Part shown: in pieces, positions 1-8,861 of the stretch | Numbering within the stretch: position 1 is the stretch's first letter | How the letters are laid out: every line of letters begins with the position of its first letter | DNA from: Promethearchaeota archaeon | Lineage (GTDB): Archaea; Asgardarchaeota; Lokiarchaeia; Sigyniarchaeales; SOKP01 | NCBI GenBank assembly: GCA_016840165.1 | Contig: JAEOSU010000051.1 | Location: forward strand, 1-64,000 | Direction of reading: 5' to 3' | Length of the DNA: 64,000 bases | Notes under the pieces: model-generated | What the model was told of the DNA's origin: nothing | The model's input: the letters and a program-made list of their open reading frames with translations, nothing else | The model's database searches: none | Position numbers and translations under genes: made by a program

Positions 1-100
1 AAATCTTTATCGCCAAACAGGAAGAATTTATCTTAGTTCAATAATGTTTGCTGTTATCCTTGTATGGTTCCAGATGACCGCTTTAGCTGCACACGTATAA
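1..100 (+). CDS. C-terminal end of a hydrolase/membrane-domain protein (partial, cut by window edge)
   Basis: Reading from base 2 gives 32 residues and a TAA at 98-100. They begin NLYRQTGRIYLSSIM and end WFQMTALAAHV. They closely match the last residues of the alpha/beta hydrolase at 2336-4285 (NLYRQTGRIYLSSIM, then WFEMTALVAYV). This is therefore the tail of a paralogue whose body lies upstream of the window, and it ends in the same transmembrane segment. The homology continues into the non-coding DNA and the crotonase remnant that follow, which marks a tandem duplication. Function is inferred only from the paralogue. Confidence 0.8.
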   Translation, partial: NLYRQTGRIYLSSIMFAVILVWFQMTALAAHV

Positions 101-110
101 TAATTCCAAT

Positions 111-130
111 TTCTTTTTTTTTTTATTTTA
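111..130 (+). terminator. Oligo-T terminator candidate
   Basis: An uninterrupted run of T residues (about 114-124) follows the stop of the partial gene. Archaeal RNA polymerase stops at oligo-T without needing a hairpin. The full-length copy at 4285 has an equivalent T run in the same relative position. Confidence 0.4.
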
Positions 131-200
131 TTTACAACACTTTTTCAAAGATAAAAGGATTCATATTTTTAAGTTTTAATTTAATAATGAATTTAACAAA

Positions 201-262
201 ATGATTGATGATTTTGAAGATATTCTTCATGAAAAAGAATAGAATGCTGTTTAGATACTATC
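201..262 (+). pseudogene. Remnant of enoyl-CoA hydratase/isomerase start
   Basis: ATG at 201 opens MIDDFEDILHEKE and then hits TAG at 240-242. The intact gene at 4393 starts MKIEDIEDILYEKEENGIC. Past the stop the alignment continues in frame (N, A, V) to a second stop at 252-254 and then fades. The DNA upstream also matches the 5' flank of the intact gene (ATGAATTTAAC versus ATGAACTTAAC). This is the decayed second gene of a duplicated hydrolase-crotonase pair; the rest of the coding sequence is gone. Confidence 0.75.
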
Positions 263-351
263 CTCTAAATTCTAATAATTCACTTCTTAAATGAGTATTT
301 AACCATATCTTCAAAAAATATTAAAATAAAGAAAAAAAAGTATAAATAATT

Positions 352-561
352 TTATGCTTTCTTTTTGCGGAACCATAGATATGCGAATGATAATGGAGCT
401 AAAACAGTAAACAATATCGCAAGAACTAAGTAAAGGACAACATTAGGAGATTCAGGGAAAGTTGTATAGAAAAACCACATTAAAATTAGTCCCGCAATGC
501 TCATTACCATTATATATTGAAGAGTTTCATCAAGATTAAATTTATCTAATATACCACTCAT
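352..561 (-). CDS. Small two-helix membrane protein, unknown function
   Basis: 69 residues with two hydrophobic helices (about residues 16-33 and 41-63), a short polar N-terminus (MSGILDKFNLDE) and a positive tail ending RKKKA. By the positive-inside tendency the basic tail should be cytoplasmic. I do not recognise the family. It stands alone between the crotonase remnant and the beta-helix gene, and it is transcribed against both. No Shine-Dalgarno sequence is visible before the ATG, which is common for leaderless archaeal genes. It is probably real because the hydrophobic pattern is clean and no larger gene overlaps it. Confidence 0.6.
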   Translation of the reverse strand: MSGILDKFNLDETLQYIMVMSIAGLILMWFFYTTFPESPNVVLYLVLAILFTVLAPLSFAYLWFRKKKA

Positions 562-690
562 TTTTACATCATTAAATTTTTTAAAAAAGATTAAAGCTAT
601 ATTTAACTTTCGGATTTATAAATATTTCTATAATAATCTGAAAAATGGGGATTAAGTATTAGATTATAGTATACCATCCTTAGACAAATG

Positions 691-704
691 AGTAAATATA
701 AAAA
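691..704 (+). promoter_or_regulatory. TATA-box candidate for the beta-helix protein
   Basis: AGTAAATATAAAAA lies about 45 bases before the ATG at 746. This is a plausible archaeal TATA element with a short 5' leader. The background is very AT-rich, so the support is positional only. Confidence 0.35.
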
Positions 705-745
705 CGAGAGAATTAATATTTAATAATCTATTTTATTGGATTATA

Positions 746-2203
746 ATGGTCATTGTAATTACTAAAAAAGTCAAATATGTGTTCATTCTAACTGCTTTTA
801 TTTTGATGATAATAACAACTTCTACTTATTATTTTCGAAGTAATTTTAAAGTTCAATCAGATAAATATAATTCATATCCTGAAGAAATAAACCTTTCGCA
901 ATTATCAAGTAAAATCTACATTAATGGAAGTTCAGATTGGTTCGATTTTAAGAACGAAGGAAATTGTACAGGACTCGGAACATATTCAGATCCTTATGTT
1001 ATTGCCAACCGAACTATATATGGATACACTTCAGGAAGTTGTATATGGATAGAAAATTCCGATGTGTATTTTAAAATTGAAAATTGCACTGGACTTTATG
1101 CTGGTGATTGTGGAATTTACTTATATAATGTTTCAAATGGCTTATTGATTAATAATACGTTTTCGCTGAACTTTGGCGAAGGAATAAAATTAGATAATTG
1201 TCATAATAACACTATTGCAAATACTACAAGTTATTACAATTATGATGGTGTAAGATTATATGAAAGTTATAATAATACAATCTCAGAAAATCATATATCC
1301 GATAATTATTTCATCGGAATTGGAATTTCTTATTCTTGGAATACAACTATTATCAACAATACTATAGAAAGTAGTAATATTGGCATTGATCTGTATAAGA
1401 GTAATCAAAGTATTATTTCAGGTAATACTATGAATAATTGTGGTTTAATAGCCTCTGGAACTATTGAAATGCTTTCCTCAAATGATATCGACACTACAAA
1501 TACAGTAAATGAGAAAATTCTCTATTATTATAGCGATAAAGTTGGTCTGGCATCAAATAATTTCACAAATGCAGGACAAGTAATATTAATTAATTGCAAT
1601 AATTCACTAATTACTAATTTAGATATTTCTCATAGTTCTTGTGGGATTTCACTATACTATTGTAATATGAATTTCATCTCCGGAAACACGGCTAATGGTA
1701 ATCGAAATGGTATTACTTTAGATTATTGTTATAATAACACCATTTCAGGAAATACAGCAAATGATAATTATTGGAATGGGATAGATCTTTCATATAGTAA
1801 TTATAATAATCTTACAGGAAATACTGGTTATCGCAATGATGTAGGGATAAGTGTATGGAATAGTAATTTTACTACAATTTCAAAAAACTATGCTAGTAAT
1901 AATATTTTTTATGGAATCTGGTTAGATGCTAGTAATAATAATACGATTTCTGGAAATAGTATTAATGATAATTTAATTGGAATCTTATTAGATAAAAGTA
2001 ATAATAATGTAATTCTTGGAAATAGTTTGAGTGGAAATGATGAATGTATTACTGAAATCGATTGTGAAGGAAATCTTTTATCCAATAATGATTGTCATGA
2101 GGGATTGGTAATTAATGGATATAATTTACTATTTATTCTGGGCATTTTTTGCCTTCTATCACTAGCTTTTATTTTTAGAAGCATATCTAAAATCAAAGAA
2201 TAG
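746..2203 (+). CDS. Surface-anchored parallel beta-helix (NosD-like) protein
   Basis: 485 residues. A hydrophobic signal or anchor helix (about 8-28) is followed by a short mature N-terminus. Tandem right-handed beta-helix rungs run from about residue 85 to 445, with recurring units such as NNTISGNTANDN and GIxLxxSNNN. The repeats are rich in Asn, Ser, Gly and Tyr, as in the NosD and pectate-lyase-like superfamily. Near the end comes INGYNLLFILGIF, a second hydrophobic helix and a basic tail (SISKIKE), which resembles archaeal C-terminal sorting signals. The protein is therefore likely to face the outside and be held in the membrane or S-layer. NosD-like helices bind carbohydrates or act as adhesins; no catalytic residues could be identified, so substrate and role are unknown. 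Confidence 0.8.
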   Translation: MVIVITKKVKYVFILTAFILMIITTSTYYFRSNFKVQSDKYNSYPEEINLSQLSSKIYINGSSDWFDFKNEGNCTGLGTYSDPYVIANRTIYGYTSGSCIWIENSDVYFKIENCTGLYAGDCGIYLYNVSNGLLINNTFSLNFGEGIKLDNCHNNTIANTTSYYNYDGVRLYESYNNTISENHISDNYFIGIGISYSWNTTIINNTIESSNIGIDLYKSNQSIISGNTMNNCGLIASGTIEMLSSNDIDTTNTVNEKILYYYSDKVGLASNNFTNAGQVILINCNNSLITNLDISHSSCGISLYYCNMNFISGNTANGNRNGITLDYCYNNTISGNTANDNYWNGIDLSYSNYNNLTGNTGYRNDVGISVWNSNFTTISKNYASNNIFYGIWLDASNNNTISGNSINDNLIGILLDKSNNNVILGNSLSGNDECITEIDCEGNLLSNNDCHEGLVINGYNLLFILGIFCLLSLAFIFRSISKIKE

Positions 2204-2256
2204 ACAGATCCTTCAATTTTTTTATTCTAGATTAATATACTTTGTATTTTTAAGCA

Positions 2257-2269
2257 AAAGTTTTAAATA
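2257..2269 (+). promoter_or_regulatory. BRE/TATA candidate for the hydrolase gene
   Basis: AAAAGTTTTAAATA-type sequence about 70 bases before the ATG at 2336. It has the same form as the boxes before 13903 and 17558 (AAAAGTTTAAATA), so the type recurs in this genome. Confidence 0.5.
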
Positions 2270-2335
2270 CATTTTTAATCAAATGATATTAATCTATTCA
2301 TTTAGATTAAACTTTATAAAAAAAATGTGATGTAA

Positions 2336-4285
2336 ATGTTGAACAATTTTAGAAAAAATAAACCAGCTCAAGTATTCGCAGCCTTGGTTATAATTATACT
2401 CTTTTCAGCAGTTATGTCCAGTGCATTCCAAAGTAGTTTTGGAGCCGTTGAAGTTAGATTGGTTATCATTAACGATAAAGATGGAGAAAGAGTCGTTGGT
2501 AAACTTTACAAACCTGTTGGAGTCGATGCAAGTAATCCAGCTCCAGGAATTCTGGGTCTTCATGGTTTTAACAACGATAAAGATGTTGAACGACCAGCAG
2601 CAATAGAATTATCTAGAGCAGGTTTTGTAGTATTAGCTTTAGACGAATTAGGTCATGGAGATTCTTCAGGAGGTTATAGACTGGATGCCGCGCCGTATAG
2701 TTATTTCCTTGCTTATGAATATCTAATGAATCTTACCTTTGTACAAGGAAATAATACGGGAATCTATGGGCATTCTATGGGTGAAATTAGAGCTCGACAG
2801 ATAGCCTTAGCTTATCCTCAACACAGAGCTCTTGGTCTTCAAGCTTTTACGCCAAGTTATGCTGGAGCATATTATGGATATTATGGTGATGATAGATTTC
2901 ATAATATACTTCATCTATGGGCTGCTTGGGAAGAATGGGGTTATGATGGAGAGAGTGTTGCTGAACAACTTGCTCACGGATTAGCACAATTGGACGCAGA
3001 GTATCATTTGGCTCCAGGAACTATGCAAGTTGACACTAATGTCAATCTATGGGGCGGACCTGCTGATTTTGCTAATGGTTCGGCAAGACGAGAATCCTAC
3101 GACTCAGGTACTCATCCATATATTACAATGAGTCCAAAACACACCGCGGAGATTGTTGCTTGGATGCTTCAAGCCCTTCAGGGAATGAGTTACGCAGATG
3201 CCTGGGAAATAGCAAACCCTGCAACTCAGATTTGGTTAGGAGCTGAGATTTTTGGCATAATAGCTTGTTTAGCTACGCTTCTTTCAATCTTACCTTTAGC
3301 TTACATGCTTATGAATACCAAATATTTCAGTGAAGTCAGACAACCAAAGCCCGAAAAAATCCATTCTGCCAAAAAATCTTCCTGGTGGATTGCAGCAACG
3401 GTTAACACAGTAATCGCCGGAATTACATACTGGTACTTTATCCCGGGATATGGTAACTCTGGATCTACTAAAAATTGGTTATTTGACGTAAAAATTGGCG
3501 ACTATTCGGTATACACCCATGGTGTGGCCAATGGTTTTGCGCATTGGTTCTTGCTAAATGCAGTGATTGCCACCATAACATGGTCTGCATGGTATCTCAT
3601 GACACGTTGGAGGAAAGGACGAGAAAGCATTTCCCTTCATGATATGGGTCTCACTTTTGCCACAAAAGATGAATTAGCAGGCCTATCTTTACCAAAGAAG
3701 GCAATAAAAGCTTTTAATCCACGAATAATAACTAAAACAGGTATTCTCGCCTTTCTTTTATTCGGATGGATGTATATGTTAGTAACTCTTTCCCAACACT
3801 TTCTAAATGTTGAATTCCGTGGTTTTTGGACCATGATGAAGGCATTTAGTGGCGTACAACGTGCCGTAGACTTTTGGCCTTACTTCGGAATTGTGTTTTT
3901 CTTTACTATGATTAACTGTGGACTTTTCATGTATGGGCAGATTAGAATGAAAGAATATAAGAATACATATGTAACTCATGCAGTTTGGTGGTTTAAATAT
4001 ATGTATGCGATGATATTCGGGTTAGTAGTGGTGATGTTAGTACAATACGCTCCACAGTGGTTTGGTGGCACCTTAACATCAAGGATACCAGGGACTGAGG
4101 AACCAATGTTTTCAGTCGCAAGAATGATGGTTATCCAATTGATGGGCGCTATTCCAGTATTTGCCACGTTCTTCTTCCTATCTATAAATCTCTATCGCCA
4201 GACTGGAAGAATATATCTTAGTTCAATTATGATGGCTGCTTTGATAGTATGGTTCGAGATGACTGCTTTAGTCGCCTATGTATAA
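2336..4285 (+). CDS. Alpha/beta hydrolase fused to a multi-pass membrane domain
   Basis: 649 residues. A signal anchor (about 13-33) is followed by an extracytoplasmic alpha/beta-hydrolase domain (about 40-285). The oxyanion region is LGLHGF (74-78) and the nucleophile elbow is GHSMG with Ser147; the acid and His of the triad cannot be placed with certainty. From about residue 295 the chain becomes a membrane domain of roughly eight helices (297-320, 350-372, 395-420, 465-490, 515-540, 555-575, 605-628, 632-649). Secreted hydrolases of this family act on esters or peptides, but the fused membrane part is not one I recognise. A partial paralogue ends at base 100. The crotonase gene 107 bases downstream is on the same strand and was duplicated together with it, suggesting one functional unit, perhaps in lipid or ester breakdown. 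Confidence 0.75.
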   Translation: MLNNFRKNKPAQVFAALVIIILFSAVMSSAFQSSFGAVEVRLVIINDKDGERVVGKLYKPVGVDASNPAPGILGLHGFNNDKDVERPAAIELSRAGFVVLALDELGHGDSSGGYRLDAAPYSYFLAYEYLMNLTFVQGNNTGIYGHSMGEIRARQIALAYPQHRALGLQAFTPSYAGAYYGYYGDDRFHNILHLWAAWEEWGYDGESVAEQLAHGLAQLDAEYHLAPGTMQVDTNVNLWGGPADFANGSARRESYDSGTHPYITMSPKHTAEIVAWMLQALQGMSYADAWEIANPATQIWLGAEIFGIIACLATLLSILPLAYMLMNTKYFSEVRQPKPEKIHSAKKSSWWIAATVNTVIAGITYWYFIPGYGNSGSTKNWLFDVKIGDYSVYTHGVANGFAHWFLLNAVIATITWSAWYLMTRWRKGRESISLHDMGLTFATKDELAGLSLPKKAIKAFNPRIITKTGILAFLLFGWMYMLVTLSQHFLNVEFRGFWTMMKAFSGVQRAVDFWPYFGIVFFFTMINCGLFMYGQIRMKEYKNTYVTHAVWWFKYMYAMIFGLVVVMLVQYAPQWFGGTLTSRIPGTEEPMFSVARMMVIQLMGAIPVFATFFFLSINLYRQTGRIYLSSIMMAALIVWFEMTALVAYV

Positions 4286-4301
4286 AACTACAAAAATTAA
4301 A

Positions 4302-4313
4302 TTTTTTTTTTTT
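4302..4313 (+). terminator. Oligo-T terminator candidate
   Basis: Twelve consecutive T residues shortly after the hydrolase stop. The same position in the duplicated copy also carries a T run. Confidence 0.4.
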
Positions 4314-4392
4314 AAATTTAATAATAATTTTAAACGATAAGAGGATTTAAGATCTATAGCTTTAAAATTCAACTTGAGTATGAACTTAACTG

Positions 4393-5214
4393 ATGAAGAT
4401 TGAAGATATAGAAGATATCCTTTATGAAAAAGAAGAGAATGGTATTTGTACCATCACCATTAATCAACCGAAAAGAAGGAATGCTATGTCATTTCTTACG
4501 TTTTTAGAAATCGAGACAGTCCTTAAAGACATGGAACAAGACAAAAACACGAAGGTATTAATTATAACAGGTTGTGAAGAGGCAGGTGCTTTTTCTTCAG
4601 GTGGATATTTTAATATGAATTTGTATCCAAAATTACCTCCAGAGATATTAGAAGAGCTTGATTTAACCGATATTGCTGTAAAGCGGCTTTGTATGAAATT
4701 TTGGAGCTTTCAAAAACCTGTAATTGTTGCAATCAATGGACTTGCGGTAGGTGCAGGATTTACTATGCCTTTAGCTGGAGCAGATTTAATTTATATGGCT
4801 GAAGATGCTTGGATTGGGTTTTATTTTGCAAAGCGAGGTGTAATGGCGGAGTTTGGGGCAGATTTCCTATTACCTTTTTATCTTGGATTTCAAAAGGCAA
4901 AAGAGTTATTATATTTTGCAAAAAAGATTACAGCTCAAGAAGCTCTTGATTTAGGTTTAGTAAATGCGGTTTTGCCTCACGATCAGCTACTTTCCTTCAC
5001 TAGAGAACAAGCATTAAAATTGGTGCCTCCAAAAGGACCTAGTTTATCGATTAAACTGATGAAAAAAACCATGCACGCATACTTTAAAACTATTCTTGAT
5101 CAAACTTTAGATCTCGAAAATGAAGGATTGCGGAAACTCCTCAAAACTCATGATTTCAGAGAATCCTTAAAGGCTTTAGGTCAGAAAAGAGATCCTATAT
5201 TCAAGGGTAAGTAA
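4393..5214 (+). CDS. Crotonase-fold enoyl-CoA isomerase-like protein
   Basis: 273 residues covering the whole crotonase fold, from the N-terminal strand ICTITINQPKRRNAMS (18-33) to the C-terminal helices. The two glutamates of true enoyl-CoA hydratases are replaced: Thr124 in GAGFT and Phe145 in GFYFAKRG. A glutamate at 153 in GVMAEFGADF sits where delta3-delta2-enoyl-CoA isomerases keep their catalytic base. Double-bond isomerisation of acyl-CoA is therefore more likely than hydration. The ATG is supported by the conserved start in the decayed copy at 201. Its partner is the hydrolase 107 bases upstream. A role in unsaturated fatty acid breakdown is inferred. Confidence 0.8.
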   Translation: MKIEDIEDILYEKEENGICTITINQPKRRNAMSFLTFLEIETVLKDMEQDKNTKVLIITGCEEAGAFSSGGYFNMNLYPKLPPEILEELDLTDIAVKRLCMKFWSFQKPVIVAINGLAVGAGFTMPLAGADLIYMAEDAWIGFYFAKRGVMAEFGADFLLPFYLGFQKAKELLYFAKKITAQEALDLGLVNAVLPHDQLLSFTREQALKLVPPKGPSLSIKLMKKTMHAYFKTILDQTLDLENEGLRKLLKTHDFRESLKALGQKRDPIFKGK

Positions 5215-5417
5215 AATAGTTATTTTATTTCTTATTCTATTTCATTTTTTTATTATTGCACGCTTAAAGAAATTCTTAAATTAAGGATTTAATTTAGGTT
5301 GATTATTTCTATTAGAATAACTCTTGATTAATAAAAAATTAATAATAATCCTTTTTTATACTTTTAATCCTCATATAATTAGTTATTTATATATCTAACC
5401 GAAAGCGGTATATTAAA

Positions 5418-6938
5418 TTGCCTAATAATAAGATAGCTTTTGATAATAATAAATACTTAAAAGAACAATCCAAAAGTATAATGCAAAGAGCAGCTCAATT
5501 CGGGAATAAATTGTATCTAGAATTTGGTGGAAAGCTAATCTCTGATTATCATGCAGCACGTATTTTGCCTGGTTTCGACCCAAATGGAAAATTAAAACTT
5601 TTAAGACTCCTTGAAAATAAAATTGAGGTAATTGTATGTATATTTGCTGGCGATATTGAAAGAAAAAAGATACGTGCTGATTTTGGAATTTCATATGATT
5701 CTGACGCAATGAAATTAATTGATGATCTCCATGAAGGAGGGATTAATGTAACCGCAATAGTTATTACGCGCTATAATGGGCAACCAGTAGTAAAACAATT
5801 TATGAACAAATTGGAGCGTCGAGATATAAGAGTCTATACTCATTATCCCATTACAGGGTATCCTACTGATATTGATCGAATCTTAAGCGAAGAAGGATAC
5901 GGAGCTAATAAATATATTGAAACTAGTAAACCTATTGTAATTGTGACTGGACCTGGACCAGGCAGTGGTAAGATGGCAACTTGTCTATCTCAAATTTATC
6001 ATGAATATCTGAAAGGGCAAGAAGCAGGTTATGCTAAGTTTGAAACTTTTCCAATTTGGAATTTACCCTTAAAACATCCAGTAAATTTAGCTTATGAATC
6101 AGCTACAGCGGATTTAGGTGATTTTAATCAAGTAGATCCCTTCCATCTCGAAGCCTATAATATAACCGCAGTAAATTATAATAGAGATATTGAGGTTTTT
6201 CCTGTACTTAGGAAAATCATGTCGAGAATTATGGGTAACAAATTAAAATATAAAAGTCCAACTGATATGGGTGTAAATCGAGCAGGTTTTGCAATAATCA
6301 ATAATGAGATTGTAAAACAAGCAGCAAAACAAGAATTAATTCGAAGATATTTTCGGTATAGTTGTGAGTATGCAATGGGTATTGCAGATAAGAAAACTGT
6401 TCAGAGAGCTGAATTATTGATGAAAGAGTTGAATCTTACTCCACTTGATCGAAAAGTTGTAAAAGAAGCTCGTCAAGCATCTATAATTGCACAACAGAAA
6501 GGAAAAGGTAATGAAGGAGTCTTCGCAGGTGCTGCTTTAGAATTGAAAGATGGCAGGATAATAACTGGTAATAATTCCCCACTTATGCATGCCGCCTCAA
6601 GTTTAATTCTAAATGCTATAAAAGTCTTGGCTTGTATCCCAGATAATATTCATCTCTTATCTCCTAATATATTGGAATCAATAAGTAATTTGAAATCAGA
6701 CATCTTCAACCAAAAAAGATTGAGTCTCAATCTCGAAGAAACTTTGATAGCATTAAGTATTAGCGCAGACTTTAATCCTTCTGCTAAAGTAGCGATGGAA
6801 ATGCTTAACAATCTTAAAGGTTGTGAAATGCATTCTACACATATACCTACTTCCGGAGACGAAGCAGGATTAAGAAGACTCGGACTTAATATAACATCTG
6901 ACCCCTCTTTTTCATCAAACCGTCTTTTTATTCCCTAA
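5418..6938 (+). CDS. DUF1846 family protein
   Basis: 506 residues starting at a TTG. The start is supported because the family begins with this IAFDNNKYLKEQS segment. Full-length family landmarks are present: KLYLEFGGKL, AARILPGFDPN, GDIERKKIRADFG, the glycine-rich GPGPGSGKMAT loop (about residue 178), and KFETFPIWNLPLKHPVN. The family occurs in anaerobic bacteria and some archaea and its function is not established; the glycine-rich loop suggests nucleotide or phosphate binding. It is likely cytosolic, with no membrane segment. It reads in the same direction as CTP synthase, 110 bases downstream. The high similarity to a mainly bacterial family would fit lateral transfer, which is an inference. 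Confidence 0.9.
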   Translation: MPNNKIAFDNNKYLKEQSKSIMQRAAQFGNKLYLEFGGKLISDYHAARILPGFDPNGKLKLLRLLENKIEVIVCIFAGDIERKKIRADFGISYDSDAMKLIDDLHEGGINVTAIVITRYNGQPVVKQFMNKLERRDIRVYTHYPITGYPTDIDRILSEEGYGANKYIETSKPIVIVTGPGPGSGKMATCLSQIYHEYLKGQEAGYAKFETFPIWNLPLKHPVNLAYESATADLGDFNQVDPFHLEAYNITAVNYNRDIEVFPVLRKIMSRIMGNKLKYKSPTDMGVNRAGFAIINNEIVKQAAKQELIRRYFRYSCEYAMGIADKKTVQRAELLMKELNLTPLDRKVVKEARQASIIAQQKGKGNEGVFAGAALELKDGRIITGNNSPLMHAASSLILNAIKVLACIPDNIHLLSPNILESISNLKSDIFNQKRLSLNLEETLIALSISADFNPSAKVAMEMLNNLKGCEMHSTHIPTSGDEAGLRRLGLNITSDPSFSSNRLFIP

Positions 6939-7048
6939 TCCCTAATCATTTCATATCTCGAAATCCTTATTAAATGTGGTTTATATTTAATATTTTTATT
7001 ATGAAATTTCTATAAGTAAATAATAATATATAAAAATGGGCTAAAAAT

Positions 7049-8722
7049 ATGGCTATGGATTGCAAATATTGCTTTGTAACTGGCGGGGTTATGTCGGGGA
7101 TAGGAAAAGGAGTAGTCACAGCCTGTATAGGAAAAGTTTTACAATTTAGAGGATTTAAAGTATCCGTTGTAAAAATAGACCCTTATTTAAATATAGATCC
7201 CGGAACTTTAAACCCTACTGAGCATGGAGAGTGTTTTATCACTGAAGATGTTTGGGAATTTAAACCTGTTTTTGAATCAGATGAGAGAAGTTATAGAATC
7301 TCTGAAATCGATCAAGATTTTGGGACTTATTCCCGAATTTTAGGTATTGAGATGCATCCTTCCCATAATATAACTTCTGGTCAAATCTATCTTTCAACTA
7401 TTTTGAGAGAAAGAAAAGGCAAATTCTTAGGAAAAACTGTTCAATTAATACCTCATGTTACTGACATAATTAAAAACCGATTATTTGAAATTTCTGAAAA
7501 GGAGGAACTAGATGTATTATTAATTGAATGCGGTGGAACTGTAGGTGATTTAGAGTCAAGTATATTCTTAGAAGCATTCCGTCAAATCAAACTAGAATAT
7601 CCTAAACAAACGGTATTCGTTCATGTAACTCTTGTACCATACTCAAAAGCTGTTGGTCAGCAGAAATCTAAACCTACCCAGCATTCAGTAAAAATGCTTC
7701 AAAGTCTAGGATTACAACCAGACATTATCATTGGTCGAAGCGAATTTCCTTTAGCAAAAGACATAAAACGTAAAATTTCTTTATACTCAAATGTTCCTGA
7801 AAGGGCTGTTATTTCTAACCCTGATTTAGAAGTGGTATATGAACTTCCCATCCTTTTTGAAGAACAAGGTTTAGGGGATATTATTTGTGAATTAATTGAT
7901 TTAAAAGCAAAATTAGTGTCCTATAGCGAAGTAACCAATTATTCTGAATGGGTAAAAATGGTTGAGATGTATAAAAAAGCCAATAAAATTGTTCGAATTG
8001 GCATGCCAGGTAAATATTTTAACATTTCAGATTCCTATATCTCAATTAATGAAGCTTTAGAACATGCTGCCGCACATCAAGGATATAGGCCAGAATTAAA
8101 GATGATAAATCTTGCTGAGGATACCGACATTGAAAAAGAATTGAGTGATTGTGATGGAATTTTATTAACACCTGGATTCGGAGAGAGAGCAGTTGAGGGT
8201 ATGATCCGATCAGCTGAATATGCGATGGAGAACAAAATCCCCTTTTTAGGAATTTGTTTTGGAGCTCAATTGTTTTACGTTGCGTTTTGTAGAAAATATT
8301 TAGGACTAAAGAAGGCTAATTCGACAGAAATCGATCCAAATACCCCTTATCCGGTTGTAGATTTATTGAAAAGTCAAGAAGTAATCACTGAAAAAGGAGG
8401 AACCATGAGACTTGGAGCCCAGAAAATCATTATTCAACTAAATACAAAGTTATTTGAAGCCTATAAAGAAAAAGAAATATATGAGCGGTTTCGTCATCGC
8501 TATCATATAAAAGAACGATTTATTACGGAGGAAGCAAAACAAAAAGGAATAATCGTATCAAGTAGAAATGAAACAGGAGATATTGTCAATAGTATTGAAC
8601 TTAATCGAACAGATCATTGGATGGTTGGGACCCAATTTCATCCTGAGTTCAAATCGCGCCCCTATAATCCTTCACCCATATACATGGACTTTATAAAGGC
8701 ATGTATTAAATCAAAAGATTGA
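7049..8722 (+). CDS. pyrG: CTP synthase (glutamine-hydrolysing)
   Basis: 557 residues. It makes CTP from UTP, ATP and glutamine in the cytosol. The synthetase domain shows the P-loop GGVMSGIGKG (about 12-21), DPYLNIDPGTLNPTEHGE, IECGGTVGDLES (Glu160, Mg ligand) and KPTQHSVK. The glutaminase domain shows GICFGAQ with nucleophile Cys403, and QFHPEF near the end. There is an insertion of about 16 residues between TED (65-67) and the segment EIDQDFGTYSR that holds the second Mg ligand, Asp88; in the standard enzyme these are only five residues apart. The rest of the active site looks intact, so the enzyme should work. Confidence 0.95.
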   Translation: MAMDCKYCFVTGGVMSGIGKGVVTACIGKVLQFRGFKVSVVKIDPYLNIDPGTLNPTEHGECFITEDVWEFKPVFESDERSYRISEIDQDFGTYSRILGIEMHPSHNITSGQIYLSTILRERKGKFLGKTVQLIPHVTDIIKNRLFEISEKEELDVLLIECGGTVGDLESSIFLEAFRQIKLEYPKQTVFVHVTLVPYSKAVGQQKSKPTQHSVKMLQSLGLQPDIIIGRSEFPLAKDIKRKISLYSNVPERAVISNPDLEVVYELPILFEEQGLGDIICELIDLKAKLVSYSEVTNYSEWVKMVEMYKKANKIVRIGMPGKYFNISDSYISINEALEHAAAHQGYRPELKMINLAEDTDIEKELSDCDGILLTPGFGERAVEGMIRSAEYAMENKIPFLGICFGAQLFYVAFCRKYLGLKKANSTEIDPNTPYPVVDLLKSQEVITEKGGTMRLGAQKIIIQLNTKLFEAYKEKEIYERFRHRYHIKERFITEEAKQKGIIVSSRNETGDIVNSIELNRTDHWMVGTQFHPEFKSRPYNPSPIYMDFIKACIKSKD

Positions 8723-8861
8723 AGACCTATAGTTTTATAAGTTATTCATTGAGTTGAAATAACTATAAATAAGAAATAAATTTATTCATATTTGAGTTAG
8801 TTTTAATAATTAAATCAATTTTTACTACAAAATAGAAAATCAAAAAGTTTGTCTGATAAAA

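Noticed and set aside
1680-2040. Short recurring AATAATAAT-type DNA repeats, at first like a CRISPR or satellite
   Set aside because: They are codons for the Asn-rich rungs of the beta-helix protein, in frame and of irregular spacing, with no conserved spacer structure.
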